The position numbers and the translations under genes are program-made. Below the pieces are notes generated by a model. It was not told the DNA's origin and did no database searches. It was given only the letters and a program-made list of their open reading frames with translations. A stretch of 64,000 nucleotides of DNA from Companilactobacillus futsaii JCM 17355 (GTDB taxonomy: Bacteria; Bacillota; Bacilli; Lactobacillales; Lactobacillaceae): the NCBI RefSeq assembly GCF_001435505.1, contig NZ_AZDO01000003.1, positions 1 through 64,000 on the forward strand, given 5' to 3'. Position 1 is the first letter of the stretch, and the number at the start of each line of letters is the position of its first letter. Below are positions 52,994 through 63,172 of the stretch, in pieces.

Positions 52994-55054
52994 TTATTTA
53001 GTAACAATTTTAGATAAATCACCCAAGTTAGCAATCAAATGATTGGCGATAACTAATTGAGTCAAACGATTATTCTTAACTTTTTCATCTTTAGCCATAA
53101 TCATATTTTCATCAAAGTATGAGTCAATCACAGGACGTAAAGCGGCTAATTGTTTGAATAAATCTTCAGCGTTGTCGTTTTTAATAGCGGCAACTTGTTG
53201 GTTCAATTGTGATTCAGATGGATTTTCAAATAGAGAGTCATCAACAGCCAAATCATCAGAATACCCGAACTTAGCTTTCTTAGACAAGTTAACGATTCTG
53301 CCAAGAGCTTCCATAACTACCTTGAAGTCATCATCATTAACGTGGTTTTGTAGCACTTGAGCAACGTTGATCATTTCAATAGCATCGATATTTGAACCAC
53401 CAGCTACAGCATCAATGATGTCTGTTCTAATCTTGTTTTGCTTCAATAGTTGACGGACACGATCGATCATGAAGTCAATCACGTCTTGTTTATGAGCATT
53501 CAAGTCTAGTTTTTCAGGAACGGTTACATTGTCCTTCAAGTAGTCTTGTAAGTCATTTAAGTTCATTGACCATTGATATTGATCAAGGATTCTAACGATA
53601 CCATAAGCTTGACGACGCAATGCATAAGGATCATTTGAACCACTAGGAATCAAATCAACAGCAAAGAATGTTTCGATTGAATCTAACTTGTCAGCAATGG
53701 CTAGGGCGGCACCAACTTTAGTTTCTGGCAAATCGCCTTCTGAAGAAATTGGCATGTAGTGTTCTCTAATTGCTTGAGCAACAGCCTTTGTTTCACCCAT
53801 GATTTCGGCGTATTTCTCACCCATGACACCCTGCAATTCAGAGAATTCATCAACCATGTTAGTTACAAGATCGAACTTGTAAATATCACTAGCACGAAGT
53901 AAATCTTTTCTTTCTGTGTCCGAGAATTGGAAAATATCAGCTAAATGGTCAGCAATTTGGTGCACACGAGCCATTTTTTCATACATTGTACCGATCTTAA
54001 CGTGAAAGTTAACTGATTTGAGCTTTTCAACATAATCAGCAATTGTCCTCTTTTGATCTTCCTTAAAGAAGAAATCAGCATCTTCTAGACGAGCTACTAG
54101 AACCTTTTCATTACCACGAATAACGTTTTCGATGTGTTCTGAGTTACCATTTCTAACCCCAATAAAGTAAGGAGCTAAGTTGCCTTTTTGGTCACGAACG
54201 TAGAAGTATCTTTGGTTATCTTTCATTGAAGTAATCAAAACTTCGTCAGGAATTTCAAGATACTTCTCGTCAAATGAACCATAGAAAGTAGTTGGATATT
54301 CAACTAAGTTGTTTACTTCTTCAAGTAAATCTTGGTCTACATCGATATCCCAGTCATTGTCTTGAGCAATCTTTTCGATTTGGTCAGAAATAACTTGTTT
54401 ACGAGCTTTAGCATCAACGATAACAAATTGTGATTTCAATTTCTCAACGTAGTTTTTAGCGTCGTCGATTTCAACATCTTGACCTAAGAATCTGTGACCG
54501 CGACTGATACGACCAGAAACAACATCCAAAATCTTTACTGGTACTTCTTTTGTATCCAATAGTGATACCAACCAGTGAATTGGTCTGATATATTCAAAGT
54601 CGTATGAACCCCAACGCATTCTTGTAGGGAATGTGATAGCTTTGATAACTTCATCCATGTGGCTCAAAACATCTTCAACTTTTTGGCCATCTTCATGCTT
54701 TTGGATGTAGGCATATTCAGTACCTTTGAGATCTTCAAAGAAAATATTGTCGGCAGTCATCCCTTGTCCACGAGCAAATCCTTGAGCAGCTTTAGTCCAG
54801 TTGCCGTCAGCATCTTGAGCAATTTTTTTGGAAGGACCCTTTGCTTTAACGTCAATATCAGTTTGTTTTTCAGCGATACCTTTAACCAAAATAGTTAAAC
54901 GTCTAGGAGTTGAATACTTTTCGATTGAATCAAAAGAAATACGATTTTCTTTCAAGAATTTTTCAGCTCTTTGGGCAAATTGGTTCACACTCTTAGTTAC
55001 TACGTGAGCTGGCATTTCTTCCAAACCAATTTCTAATAAGTAATTTTTAGTCAT
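52994..55054 (-). CDS. glyS: Glycyl-tRNA synthetase beta subunit
   Basis: 686 residues from ATG at 55054 (AAGGAG 7 nt upstream), overlapping glyQ by 8 bp. Family segments are [13 protein letters not shown] at the N-terminus, [72 protein letters not shown] and [19 protein letters not shown], followed by an anticodon-binding-type C-terminal domain. With GlyQ it forms the bacterial alpha2beta2 enzyme; the beta subunit recognises tRNA-Gly. Expression should follow the T-box in front of glyQ. Confidence 0.96.
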   Translation of the reverse strand: MTKNYLLEIGLEEMPAHVVTKSVNQFAQRAEKFLKENRISFDSIEKYSTPRRLTILVKGIAEKQTDIDVKAKGPSKKIAQDADGNWTKAAQGFARGQGMTADNIFFEDLKGTEYAYIQKHEDGQKVEDVLSHMDEVIKAITFPTRMRWGSYDFEYIRPIHWLVSLLDTKEVPVKILDVVSGRISRGHRFLGQDVEIDDAKNYVEKLKSQFVIVDAKARKQVISDQIEKIAQDNDWDIDVDQDLLEEVNNLVEYPTTFYGSFDEKYLEIPDEVLITSMKDNQRYFYVRDQKGNLAPYFIGVRNGNSEHIENVIRGNEKVLVARLEDADFFFKEDQKRTIADYVEKLKSVNFHVKIGTMYEKMARVHQIADHLADIFQFSDTERKDLLRASDIYKFDLVTNMVDEFSELQGVMGEKYAEIMGETKAVAQAIREHYMPISSEGDLPETKVGAALAIADKLDSIETFFAVDLIPSGSNDPYALRRQAYGIVRILDQYQWSMNLNDLQDYLKDNVTVPEKLDLNAHKQDVIDFMIDRVRQLLKQNKIRTDIIDAVAGGSNIDAIEMINVAQVLQNHVNDDDFKVVMEALGRIVNLSKKAKFGYSDDLAVDDSLFENPSESQLNQQVAAIKNDNAEDLFKQLAALRPVIDSYFDENMIMAKDEKVKNNRLTQLVIANHLIANLGDLSKIVTK

Positions 55055-55955
55055 TTGCTTTCTCCTTTGCTTCACTATTTGCTAAAAGTGGGAAACCACG
55101 TTTCTTTCTTTCTTCAACAAAGGCCCTAGCAACCTTGTGAGCCATCTTTCTAATACGTGACAAGAAGGCAGCACGTTCAGTAACAGAAACAGCGCCTCTG
55201 GCATCTAGCAAGTTAAATGTATGTGAACATTTCAAAATGTAATCATAGGCTGGGTGAACCAAACCTAGGTCCATCAAACGGTTTGCTTCTTTTTCATATT
55301 CATCGAAGAACTTGAAAAGCATGTCTTGATTGCTTTCTTCAAATGAGTATTTTGAGTGTTCGTATTCAGGTTCTTTGAAAATATCACCGTACAATACGCC
55401 GTCACCCCATTCAAGATCATAAACCGAGTTAACATCTTGGATGTATGATGCCAAACGTTCTACACCATATGTGATTTCACTAGTTGTTGGGTGACATTGA
55501 AGTCCACCGACTTGTTGGAAGTATGTAAATTGAGTAACTTCCATACCGTCAAGCCAAACTTCCCAACCAACACCGGCACAGCCCATTGATGGGTTTTCCC
55601 AGTTATCTTCAACGAAACGAATATCATGTTCCAAAGGTTCAATTCCCAAAGCACGAAGTGAATCTAAGTAGTATTCTTGGATGTTTTCTGGGGCTGGTTT
55701 CATAACTACTTGGAATTGGTGGTGTTGGTATAAACGGTTAGGATTTTCACCATAACGACCATCAGCGGGACGTCTTGAAGGTTCAACGTATGCAGCATTC
55801 CAAGGTTCAGGTCCGATTGCACGAAGGAATGTATAAGGGCTCATTGTTCCGGCACCTTTTTCCGTATCATAAGCTTGCATCAACATGCAGCCTTTACTAC
55901 CCCAAAACTTTTGGAGTGTAAGAATCATATCTTGTATATTTAATTTTTTGACCAT
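55047..55955 (-). CDS. glyQ: Glycyl-tRNA synthetase alpha subunit
   Basis: 302 residues. Class II catalytic core: [19 protein letters not shown] at the start, [58 protein letters not shown] and [19 protein letters not shown]. It activates glycine and charges tRNA-Gly with GlyS. The gene is preceded by a glycine-type T-box riboswitch and is the first gene of the operon. GGGAGAAA precedes the ATG. Confidence 0.97.
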   Translation of the reverse strand: MVKKLNIQDMILTLQKFWGSKGCMLMQAYDTEKGAGTMSPYTFLRAIGPEPWNAAYVEPSRRPADGRYGENPNRLYQHHQFQVVMKPAPENIQEYYLDSLRALGIEPLEHDIRFVEDNWENPSMGCAGVGWEVWLDGMEVTQFTYFQQVGGLQCHPTTSEITYGVERLASYIQDVNSVYDLEWGDGVLYGDIFKEPEYEHSKYSFEESNQDMLFKFFDEYEKEANRLMDLGLVHPAYDYILKCSHTFNLLDARGAVSVTERAAFLSRIRKMAHKVARAFVEERKKRGFPLLANSEAKEKAND

Positions 55956-55978
55956 GTTTTCTCCCTTCGGATGGATAC

Positions 55979-56138
55979 AAAAAAATCCCTTGCAGGTACA
56001 CTAAGGTACTTCTGCAAGGGACGAGTATTCGCGGTTCCACCCTAATTCAGGACTAAGTCCTGCTCTTTTATATTCAAATTAAATCGTACGCCATAATTCA
56101 ATCGAAGCTTTCACTATTCTTCGTCGCTGTTTCAACAT
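55979..56138 (-). promoter_or_regulatory. Glycine T-box riboswitch of glyQS
   Basis: On the minus strand the leader has the T-box sequence AGGGTGGAACCGC (56043-56031), followed by a perfect 10-bp terminator stem (56021-56012 with 55995-55986) and a T-run. Stem I includes AGTGAAAGC upstream and TATGGCGTACG, where GGC (56092-56090) is the likely glycine specifier codon. The leader is short, as in the Bacillus glyQS T-box that lacks stem II. Uncharged tRNA-Gly would promote antitermination. Confidence 0.93.
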
Positions 56139-56143
56139 TTATC

Positions 56144-56172
56144 AATATAACCATTTTTGTAAAAATTGTCAA
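56144..56172 (-). promoter_or_regulatory. glyQS promoter
   Basis: On the minus strand TTGACA (56172-56167) and TATATT (56149-56144) with an ideal 17-bp spacer, located just after the recO stop codon and before the T-box. Confidence 0.8.
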
Positions 56173-56176
56173 TCGA

Positions 56177-56935
56177 CTAAAAACGAACTCGCTTCATTTT
56201 ATCAATAAAAGTTTTACTCTTAGGATAATAACCAACTGTTCCTAAATAAATTGCATCAATTGCATGTTGAATCAGATCTTTATTACTTTCTTTTATTTCA
56301 ATTCGACCGACTTGTGAAAGGTCAATTTTACTGAAAAGTCGTAAGAAATAAATAATTCGTTTTGGAATGTGTAGTCGATGAATATCGTTGTCAAAATGTT
56401 TTGAACAAATCAAACCGCCTAATAAAACCGAAAAATCAAAAATTCCTTCAGTTTCACCGCCAACAACACAACTATCCATATTTGGCGCTACCCCAAAAGC
56501 TTTTAATAGTTTCATTTGCATGATATTAACAATAATTTGCGCATCATAGCCATTTTCAATATACAACAAAGCCTTAAATAGCATTCGATACCAAGAATCT
56601 GGCACTGGATCATCGACAAAGGCCTCATGATACAAATCAAAAAGAAAAGTCGCATAGGCATTCAACTCAATATCTTGAACAATTTCATCGAATTGTTTGA
56701 TGTTACTAGCAGAATTCAAATAAGACAAGCCATCATTTTTAATGACTCCCAAATAATCCCCATAAGAAAATGTAATTACTGCTCCAGAAATTTTTGATTT
56801 AGCAGTCTGTGTTCCTCGAACTAAAAAAGTCTTGAAGCCATATTCTTTAGTCAAAATAGTAACTAAAGCATCTCTTTCCTTATAACGTTGCCTACGAACG
56901 ACGATACCAAAGAAGTTAGTTGGAGCTTGAGCCAT
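56177..56935 (-). CDS. recO: DNA repair protein RecO
   Basis: 252 residues. An N-terminal OB fold (FFGIVVRRQRYKERDALVTI, GFKTFLVRGTQTAKSKISGA) and a helical C-terminal domain. The zinc finger, usually two CxxC pairs, is degenerate: MDSCVVGGE keeps only the first Cys, and GGLICSKHF keeps the first with His in place of the second. RecO loads RecA with RecR and anneals ssDNA. It is coupled to era by a 1-bp overlap, the common era-recO order. Confidence 0.9.
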   Translation of the reverse strand: MAQAPTNFFGIVVRRQRYKERDALVTILTKEYGFKTFLVRGTQTAKSKISGAVITFSYGDYLGVIKNDGLSYLNSASNIKQFDEIVQDIELNAYATFLFDLYHEAFVDDPVPDSWYRMLFKALLYIENGYDAQIIVNIMQMKLLKAFGVAPNMDSCVVGGETEGIFDFSVLLGGLICSKHFDNDIHRLHIPKRIIYFLRLFSKIDLSQVGRIEIKESNKDLIQHAIDAIYLGTVGYYPKSKTFIDKMKRVRF

Positions 56936-57846
56936 TAATTGTTCAAGTCCTTTAATGAATAGCCCGCACTGGCTAAGAAGGCTGGATCATCACGCCAATT
57001 TTTCTTAACACGAACCCAAAGTTTTAAATTGACTTTTTCACCTAATAAATGTTCAATCTTGATTCTTGAACCGATACCGATATTCTTTAGCATTGAGCCA
57101 CCTTTACCGATGACGATTGGTTTTTGACTGTCACGCTCAACGTAGATATAAGCTTCGATTTGAAGTTTACCAGCTTCTGAACGCTGATTCATTGATTCAA
57201 CTACTACCGCAATTGAGTGAGGAATTTCATCGCGAGTATCTTCCAAAATCTTTTCACGAATCAATTCGCCAACAATAAAATACTCTGGATGGTCAGTAAT
57301 TTGGTCATCCGCATAATATTGAGGACCTACTGGCAAGGCTTTTGTTAAAGAATCAATCAAATCTTCAACATTGTTACCATTTGTAGCTGAAATAGGAATG
57401 ATTTCAGCGAAGTCCATCAAATCTTTGTATTCATCAATTTGTGGTGCCATTTCATCAGGATTGATCAAATCAATCTTATTTAAAATCAAGAAAACCGGTG
57501 CTTTAACTTTTTTCAATTCTTCAATGATAAATTTATCCCCAGGGCCTGCTTGTTCACCAGCTTCGGTCATGAAAAGCACGGCATCGACTTCTTTAAGTGC
57601 CGAAATGGCAGCCTTATCCATGTATTGATCCAAGTCGTTATGAGGTTTGTGAATACCTGGTGTATCTAAAAAGATGATTTGACGCTCGTCATCAGTATAA
57701 ATACCTTGAATCTTATTTCTAGTTGTTTGAGCTTTTGGTGAAGTAATTGCAATTTGTTCTTTGATAATGCGATTCATAAAAGTTGATTTACCAACATTAG
57801 GACGTCCAATAATAGCAACGAACCCTGATTTAAAGTTATTTTCCAT
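56935..57846 (-). CDS. era: GTPase Era
   Basis: 303 residues. G1 [14 protein letters not shown] (about 15-28), G2 region [16 protein letters not shown]3 DTPGIHKP, G4 NKID and G5 SATNG are all visible. The C-terminal KH domain has [17 protein letters not shown]-type sequence (here [19 protein letters not shown]). It binds 16S rRNA near the anti-Shine-Dalgarno and assists 30S maturation. dgkA and cdd, often between ybeY and era, are missing here, and a terminator separates era from ybeY. Confidence 0.96.
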   Translation of the reverse strand: MENNFKSGFVAIIGRPNVGKSTFMNRIIKEQIAITSPKAQTTRNKIQGIYTDDERQIIFLDTPGIHKPHNDLDQYMDKAAISALKEVDAVLFMTEAGEQAGPGDKFIIEELKKVKAPVFLILNKIDLINPDEMAPQIDEYKDLMDFAEIIPISATNGNNVEDLIDSLTKALPVGPQYYADDQITDHPEYFIVGELIREKILEDTRDEIPHSIAVVVESMNQRSEAGKLQIEAYIYVERDSQKPIVIGKGGSMLKNIGIGSRIKIEHLLGEKVNLKLWVRVKKNWRDDPAFLASAGYSLKDLNN

Positions 57847-57945
57847 AATTAATCCATATCCTTATCACTGATTACTCAGTCGTTTTGTAATTCTCAATTA
57901 CTAATTATAATACTAGAAATCACTTAAACCTCAAAGTAAAACAAA

Positions 57946-57974
57946 GAAAAAGAATATAAAGCTAAGCTCTATAT
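57946..57974 (-). terminator. Terminator of phoH-ybeY
   Basis: A 9-bp stem (57974-57966 with 57962-57954, one G-U) with a 3-nt loop, followed on the minus strand by T-rich TCTTTTTCTTT. Confidence 0.75.
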
Positions 57975-57985
57975 CCCCTTTAAGA

Positions 57986-58456
57986 TTATTTTTCTAAACC
58001 GTAAGCACTGAGAATCTTTTCTTGCAAACCGATCATAACTTTCTCATCTTCTTTTTTAATATGGTCATAACCATTTAAGTGCAAAATACCATGTACAATC
58101 GTATAGCCTAATTCACGATCAAATGAATGCTCATACTCCTTAGCGTGCTCATCAACAATTTCAACACTAATAAACAAGTCTCCCAAATCAACTGGCAAAT
58201 CAGGAATTTGAGCTTCTAGATAATCTAAAGAATCCTCACCATCGTTGATAGCAAAACTGATAACGTCAGTTGCACGATCAGTATCACGGTATTCTTTGTT
58301 GATCTCATGAATTTTATCTTTAGTAACAAAATGAATCGATAATTGAGTACTATCTTTTAGTTCTAATTTGTTAAAAGTGAATTGAACGATATCTTTGACC
58401 CAATTTTCTCTTGCTTGGTCAATCAAATTATCATCATTGTAAATCTCTAAGTCCAT
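57986..58456 (-). CDS. ybeY: Endoribonuclease YbeY
   Basis: 156 residues from ATG at 58456 (GGGGA 9 nt upstream). The zinc motif is HGILHLNGYDH (H-x3-H-x5-H), preceded by DRATDVISFAIND and LGDLFISVEIV. It is a metalloendonuclease-like factor in 16S rRNA 3'-end maturation and ribosome quality control. It lies 18 bp downstream of phoH and is cotranscribed with it, a conserved pairing. Confidence 0.93.
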   Translation of the reverse strand: MDLEIYNDDNLIDQARENWVKDIVQFTFNKLELKDSTQLSIHFVTKDKIHEINKEYRDTDRATDVISFAINDGEDSLDYLEAQIPDLPVDLGDLFISVEIVDEHAKEYEHSFDRELGYTIVHGILHLNGYDHIKKEDEKVMIGLQEKILSAYGLEK

Positions 58457-58474
58457 AATAATAATCCCCAATAG

Positions 58475-59452
58475 TTATTTTTTAGTTTTATCTGAATCCT
58501 CATATGCATCGATAATTTCAGCTACAACTGGATGTCTTACAACATCTGCTGAACTGAAATTTACGAACCCAATATGTGGCAAATCTTTCAAAATAGATTG
58601 TGCTTGAATTAAACCACTTCTTTGATGACCTGGCAAATCGATCTGTGAAATATCACCGTTAACGATCATCTTGGAATCAAAGCCTAAACGTGTCAAGAAC
58701 ATCTTCATTTGTTCTCTAGTAGTGTTTTGAGCTTCATCTAGGATAACAAATGCTTCATCCAAAGTACGCCCTCTCATATAAGCCAAGGGAGCTACTTCGA
58801 TTACACCACGTTCAAGAAGACGACCGGTGTGATCAGCTCCATAAATTGCATACAAAGCATCATAGATTGGTCTCATGTATGGATCGACCTTTTCTTTTAA
58901 ATCACCTGGTAAAAATCCTAGACTTTCTCCGGCTTCAACAGCAGGACGAGTCAAAATAATTCTTTTAACACGGCCTTTTTTTAAAGCAGCTACAGCCATA
59001 ACAACGGCTAAATAAGTTTTACCAGTACCAGCTGGTCCAATACCAAAGGTAATATCATTATGTTTAATAGCATTAACGTATTGTTTTTGACCAAAGTTTC
59101 TTACACGAACGGGTTTACCACTGAAATCTTTTAACAATTCGTCTTTATATAAGTCGCCGAAGTATTCCAAAGTACCACGTTCAACCATTTTCATTCCACT
59201 GACAATATCAGCTGAACCTAAACTAATACCAGTTTGAGCTAATTCAATTAATTTTTTTAACAGTGCAAGAGCCTGATGAACATTACCATCTACACCCATT
59301 ACATCTAAGCGATCACCAAATGCATGAATTTGGACATCGAGTCCTTCCTCAATCAACTGCAAATTACTATCATTAACTCCAAAAAGATTAATCGCATCTT
59401 GAGGATTTTTGATTTGAATGCTTTCTTTTATTTGTTCAATTTTTTCTGCCAA
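58475..59452 (-). CDS. phoH: PhoH-family ATPase
   Basis: 325 residues. A short N-terminal domain (about 1-110; IKNPQDAINLFGVNDSNLQL) precedes the PhoH P-loop domain with FGIGPAGTGKTYLAVVMAV (about 135-153), LTRPAVEAGESLGFLPGD, LDEAFVILDEAQNTTREQMK (Walker B) and IVNGDISQIDLPGHQRSGL. It is a predicted RNA-helicase-like ATPase that acts with YbeY in RNA metabolism; the exact activity is not proved. It is followed by ybeY. Confidence 0.93.
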   Translation of the reverse strand: MAEKIEQIKESIQIKNPQDAINLFGVNDSNLQLIEEGLDVQIHAFGDRLDVMGVDGNVHQALALLKKLIELAQTGISLGSADIVSGMKMVERGTLEYFGDLYKDELLKDFSGKPVRVRNFGQKQYVNAIKHNDITFGIGPAGTGKTYLAVVMAVAALKKGRVKRIILTRPAVEAGESLGFLPGDLKEKVDPYMRPIYDALYAIYGADHTGRLLERGVIEVAPLAYMRGRTLDEAFVILDEAQNTTREQMKMFLTRLGFDSKMIVNGDISQIDLPGHQRSGLIQAQSILKDLPHIGFVNFSSADVVRHPVVAEIIDAYEDSDKTKK

Positions 59453-59517
59453 TAAACACCCAACCTTCCTATTAGTTTGAATGATAGCACAATGAACGAT
59501 TTTTTTGACAAAAAAAA

Positions 59518-59543
59518 GGTTAAAACAATAAATTGTTTTAACC
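59518..59543. terminator. Terminator of rpsU
   Basis: Perfect 11-bp arms (59518-59528 and 59533-59543) with a 4-nt loop and seven T on the minus strand. Confidence 0.92.
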
Positions 59544-59558
59544 TTTTGAAACTATCTA

Positions 59559-59741
59559 TTAACGACGTTTCTTGTTGCGCTTACGAGCAGCCTCAGACTT
59601 TAATTTTCTCTTGACACTTGGCTTTTCGTAAAACTCACGTTTTCTATATTCTTGAAGAGTACCACTCTTTGAAACGGAACGTTTGAATCGACGAAGAGCA
59701 TCATCAAGCGACTCGTTTTCACGAACGACGGTTTTTGCCAT
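59559..59741 (-). CDS. rpsU: 30S ribosomal protein S21
   Basis: 60 residues, very basic. [20 protein letters not shown] at the start, and [20 protein letters not shown] followed by KRR at the end are the S21 signature. It binds near the platform of the 30S subunit and helps initiation. It has GGAGGGA before the ATG, its own promoter and a strong terminator. Confidence 0.97.
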   Translation of the reverse strand: MAKTVVRENESLDDALRRFKRSVSKSGTLQEYRKREFYEKPSVKRKLKSEAARKRNKKRR

Positions 59742-59802
59742 ATGATAATCCCTCCTTCCGATTTCTAACGTAACTGTCTATTGCTCTAGCAGTTCATATG
59801 TT

Positions 59803-59830
59803 ATTATAACAAAAAGAAGATAATGTTCAA
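59803..59830 (-). promoter_or_regulatory. rpsU promoter
   Basis: On the minus strand TTGAAC (59830-59825) and TATAAT (59808-59803) are separated by 16 bp, 61 bp before the S21 start codon. Confidence 0.7.
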
Positions 59831-59863
59831 ATAATTTTTTACATTTTTTTGGAGGAATTTATT

Positions 59864-60685
59864 ATGACACAGAAATTAGACGTTTTTGTATTGTCCGATG
59901 GCGTTGGAGAAACCGCTTTAAGAGTTGCAAAAGCAGCTTTCATTCAATTTCCAGAAATGGACACCACTTACACCAAGTATCCTTTTATCAAAAAAGATGA
60001 ACAACTAGATAACATCTTATCAATGGCCAAAGAGAAGAAAGCTGTCGTTTTGCACACGATTGTTTCAAAGGAAACTTGTAAAGTTATTAATGAATTTTGT
60101 CAGGATAATGGTATTGTCTACTATGATATTTTAAATCCAATCATTGGTACATTCTCACAAATGACTAAACAAGAACCAATTCGTAAAAAAGGGCTTATTC
60201 ATGAATTGGATAAAGACTACTTCGACATGATCTCGGCGATGGAATTCACTGTCAGCAATGATGATGGTCAAAATCCCAAAGGTTTCTTAGAAGCAGACCT
60301 TGTTCTCTTAGGTATCTCTAGAACCTCGAAAACGCCGCTCTCACTTTATTTAGCTAATAAGAATATCAAGGTTGCCAACCTTCCATTAAGCCCTGTAACA
60401 GGCATTCCTGACGAATTATGGGAAGTCGACCCTAAGAAAATTGTCGGTTTAACGAATGATATTAACGTTTTAAGTAAAATCCGTAGTCAAAGAATGATTG
60501 CCTATGGCTTAAGCGCCAACACTACTTATTCCGAAGAAGATGAAATTCAAAAAGAACTTGATTATTCCAATAAGTTATATAAGAAATTAGGTTGTCCAGT
60601 TATCAATGTTGCCGACCGATCAATTGAAGAGACAGCGGCAATTATCATGGAAATTTTACATTTTGACGGCTATAAAAAAGGCTAA
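59864..60685 (+). CDS. PPDK-regulatory-type bifunctional kinase/phosphorylase (YqfL/DUF299)
   Basis: 273 residues from ATG at 59864 (GGAGGAA upstream). Start LDVFVLSDGVGETALRVAKA and the P-loop-like VLLGISRTSKTPLSLYLA (about 150-167) are diagnostic of the DUF299 family. Plant and E. coli members phosphorylate and dephosphorylate pyruvate phosphate dikinase or PEP synthase with ADP and Pi. Neither target enzyme is in this window. In Bacillus the homologue YqfL sits by ccpN and controls gluconeogenic gene expression. The target here is unknown. Confidence 0.88.
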   Translation: MTQKLDVFVLSDGVGETALRVAKAAFIQFPEMDTTYTKYPFIKKDEQLDNILSMAKEKKAVVLHTIVSKETCKVINEFCQDNGIVYYDILNPIIGTFSQMTKQEPIRKKGLIHELDKDYFDMISAMEFTVSNDDGQNPKGFLEADLVLLGISRTSKTPLSLYLANKNIKVANLPLSPVTGIPDELWEVDPKKIVGLTNDINVLSKIRSQRMIAYGLSANTTYSEEDEIQKELDYSNKLYKKLGCPVINVADRSIEETAAIIMEILHFDGYKKG

Positions 60686-60692
60686 TTCTGTT

Positions 60693-60730
60693 AAAAAGAG
60701 TTCGATCCTACAATGGGTCGAACCCTTTTT
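60693..60730. terminator. Bidirectional terminator, yqfL-like / nfo
   Basis: Arms 60693-60708 and 60715-60730 pair with one mismatch and one G-U around a 6-nt loop, with A- and T-runs at the base. Confidence 0.88.
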
Positions 60731-60731
60731 A

Positions 60732-61628
60732 TTATGCCTTGATTAACTTTTCTTTCATTTCTGGATCAAATTTATCAGCTAAAAGCATTTCAATCTCTGG
60801 TTTAAATGGAGCGATTCCCTTTTTATCATTTTCATCACGTTTAACATAAGGTGTTTCCATGATCTTAGGAATATCTTCCAACTGTGGATGATGAGCTACA
60901 TAACTCAAAGCATCAAAACCTATCGTACCAAAGCCTATATCTTCATGACGATCTTTATGTGAACCACGTTCATTTTTAGAATCATTTAAATGAATTACAG
61001 ACAGATTTTTTAAACCAATAATGTGGTCGAATTCATTTAAGACACCATCAAAATCATTTTTAACGTCATAACCAGCATCGCTCATGTGACAAGTATCCAT
61101 TGTGACGGACAATTTATCGTTTTGAGCACAATTATCAAAAATTTGTGCAATTTGTTCGAAACTCGTCCCTACTTCAGTTCCTTTACCAGCCATCGTTTCA
61201 ATTGCAATCGAAACCTTTTGGTTAGGATCAATAATTTCATTTAAAGCTTGTCCAATTTGTTTTAGTGCGACGTCAGGACCTTGTTTCAAATGAGCACCCG
61301 GGTGAAAACTTAAGGCTTGAATTCCTAAAGCATCGCAACGTTTGATTTCTCCTCGCATAAAATCGATACCAAATTCCAATTTGTCAGGTTTTAAAGTATT
61401 TCCTAAATTAATAATATAAGGTGCATGACCAATAATATTTTTAATACCATACATCTCTAATAGACGCTGCCCTTCAGGTATATTCATTTCTGAAACATCT
61501 TTTCGACGAGTATTTTGAGGAGCACCCGTAAAGATCATCGTTGCGTTAGCACCATAACTATGAGCTTCCTTAGCTGAACCAGCGAGCATTTTAGGGGCTT
61601 TCATCGCCACATGTGAACCAATTATCAT
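60732..61628 (-). CDS. nfo: Endonuclease IV
   Basis: 298 residues. An AP-endonuclease 2 TIM barrel with metal ligands visible in [49 protein letters not shown] and [20 protein letters not shown], the last carrying the three-zinc site. It cuts the backbone at abasic sites and removes 3' blocking groups. Convergent with the yqfL-like gene. With Nth it covers base-excision repair of oxidised bases. Confidence 0.95.
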   Translation of the reverse strand: MIIGSHVAMKAPKMLAGSAKEAHSYGANATMIFTGAPQNTRRKDVSEMNIPEGQRLLEMYGIKNIIGHAPYIINLGNTLKPDKLEFGIDFMRGEIKRCDALGIQALSFHPGAHLKQGPDVALKQIGQALNEIIDPNQKVSIAIETMAGKGTEVGTSFEQIAQIFDNCAQNDKLSVTMDTCHMSDAGYDVKNDFDGVLNEFDHIIGLKNLSVIHLNDSKNERGSHKDRHEDIGFGTIGFDALSYVAHHPQLEDIPKIMETPYVKRDENDKKGIAPFKPEIEMLLADKFDPEMKEKLIKA

Positions 61629-61670
61629 CTGTATCCCTCCATTTGTAAAATCAAATAAAGTATAGCATAC

Positions 61671-61697
61671 AAAAAAGCGAAGCCTTTTGACCTCGCT
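61671..61697 (-). terminator. Terminator of the yitT-like gene
   Basis: A 7-bp stem (61697-61691 with 61682-61676, one G-U) and 8-nt loop, followed by six T on the minus strand. Confidence 0.78.
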
Positions 61698-62576
61698 TTA
61701 ATAAATATGAGCTTGATAAAATCTACCCATGACTTTGACCGTATCCGTGACACTAACAAAAGCGTGTGGATCAGATAACGACATTGCCGTACTTAAATCA
61801 TGCAATTCTGAACGTGAAATAACTGTGAAAAGAATCGTTTTTTCTTCATGTTTATAAGCACCTTCAGCGTCATGAACGATAGTAATACCACGTCTCATTT
61901 CATTTTGAATTTGTGTAATAACATTTTTAGGTTTAGAAGTAACAATCATAACTTGAAGTTTTTGATCTTTGTTATAAATCATATCAATCACTTGACCGTT
62001 GATGAAGATACTGACGGCACTGTACAAAGCGTGGACCCAGCCGAACAAAAATCCCGCACAAGCAACGATAAACACATTGAACATGATATTGATCGTACCA
62101 ACACTTTTACCAGTTTTCTTACGCAAAATAATTCCTAAAATGTCAATTCCACCAGTGGAAATACCATTTCTCAAAGCCATTCCGGTACCAAACCCATTAG
62201 CGACTGCACCAAAAATGGCACAAACTAATGGATCAGCCGTTATCTTGACTGGTGGCAACAAGTGCATCATCATACTGGCTAGAGCAACTGCAATAACTGT
62301 AAAAATGGTAAACTTGTGATCAATTTTTCGCCAAGAAAGTACGAATAGCGGAGCATTCAGTGCAAAGTACATAATCGCAGTTGAGATATCGAACGGAAAC
62401 CAACGATGCGAAATTGTAGAAATTAATTGTGCCGCACCAGTTACACCTGAACCATAAATTCCACCCGGCGTCCAAAACATATTAACCGCTACAGATACTG
62501 CGATAGAATATAAAAATGCTATTGAAATTTTGGATAAGTACTGATGCCTTTCGATCAGCTTATCTAATTCACCCAT
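61698..62576 (-). CDS. YitT-family membrane protein (DUF161/DUF2179)
   Basis: 292 residues. Five hydrophobic segments are visible between about 15 and 195 (ISIAFLYSIAVSVAVNMFW, FTIFTVIAVALASMMMHLL, INIMFNVFIVACAGFLFGW). A Gly-rich turn GNGFGTGMALRNGISTGGID-type motif (here ANGFGTGMALRNGISTGGID) marks the family. A cytosolic DUF2179 domain of about 90 residues ends the protein (QVMIVTSKPKNVITQIQNEM). No transport substrate is established. It is a single gene with its own terminator. Confidence 0.85.
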   Translation of the reverse strand: MGELDKLIERHQYLSKISIAFLYSIAVSVAVNMFWTPGGIYGSGVTGAAQLISTISHRWFPFDISTAIMYFALNAPLFVLSWRKIDHKFTIFTVIAVALASMMMHLLPPVKITADPLVCAIFGAVANGFGTGMALRNGISTGGIDILGIILRKKTGKSVGTINIMFNVFIVACAGFLFGWVHALYSAVSIFINGQVIDMIYNKDQKLQVMIVTSKPKNVITQIQNEMRRGITIVHDAEGAYKHEEKTILFTVISRSELHDLSTAMSLSDPHAFVSVTDTVKVMGRFYQAHIY

Positions 62577-62653
62577 ACTAAAATTTCTCCTAATTGTCTT
62601 AAGTTACTTACAACATATTAGCACAAATCCTAGTATTTTCAGACTTTTTCGAG

Positions 62654-63172
62654 TTATTTACGGTGATTTTTGATATATTCTGCTCGACCGCCGCTCTCTT
62701 CCATTTCAAAGCGTAGAGGGTTCTTTTTGTAGAAGTCTTGGTGGTAGTCTTCAGCAGGCCAAAACTTAGTAGCAGGCTGGATTTTTGTAACGATAGGATC
62801 ACTAAATTCTCCTGACTCAGCTAATTTCTTTTTGGATGCTTCAGCAACTTCTTTTTGTGCTTCGCTTTGATAGAAAATTACTGGACGATAACTGTCACCG
62901 CGATCCTGAAATTGGCCCATAGCATCAGTTGGATCGGCTACTTGCCAATAAATTTCAACTAAATCTTTGTAAGAAATCACATCATTATCAAAAGTAATTT
63001 CTACAGATTCAGCATGACCGGTAGTTTCAGAACAAACTTGTTCATAAGTTGGATTGTCAACATGTCCACCACAATAACCCGAAACAACGGAAATAATTCC
63101 AGGTTGTTCATCGAATGGTTTGACCATACACCAGAAACAGCCTCCGGCAAAAATAGCAGTTTCTTTAGCCAC
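62654..63172 (-). CDS. msrA: Peptide methionine sulfoxide reductase MsrA
   Basis: 172 residues. [19 protein letters not shown] places the catalytic Cys at position 12, with [23 protein letters not shown] and [14 protein letters not shown] following. It reduces the S-epimer of methionine sulfoxide. The start is GTG, sharing TAGTG with the msrB stop, so the two are translationally coupled. Confidence 0.95.
   Translation of the reverse strand: MAKETAIFAGGCFWCMVKPFDEQPGIISVVSGYCGGHVDNPTYEQVCSETTGHAESVEITFDNDVISYKDLVEIYWQVADPTDAMGQFQDRGDSYRPVIFYQSEAQKEVAEASKKKLAESGEFSDPIVTKIQPATKFWPAEDYHQDFYKKNPLRFEMEESGGRAEYIKNHRK

Noticed and set aside
62608-62802. 64-codon frame at the end of msrA
   Set aside because: It lies in another frame of msrA on the same strand and has no protein-like features.
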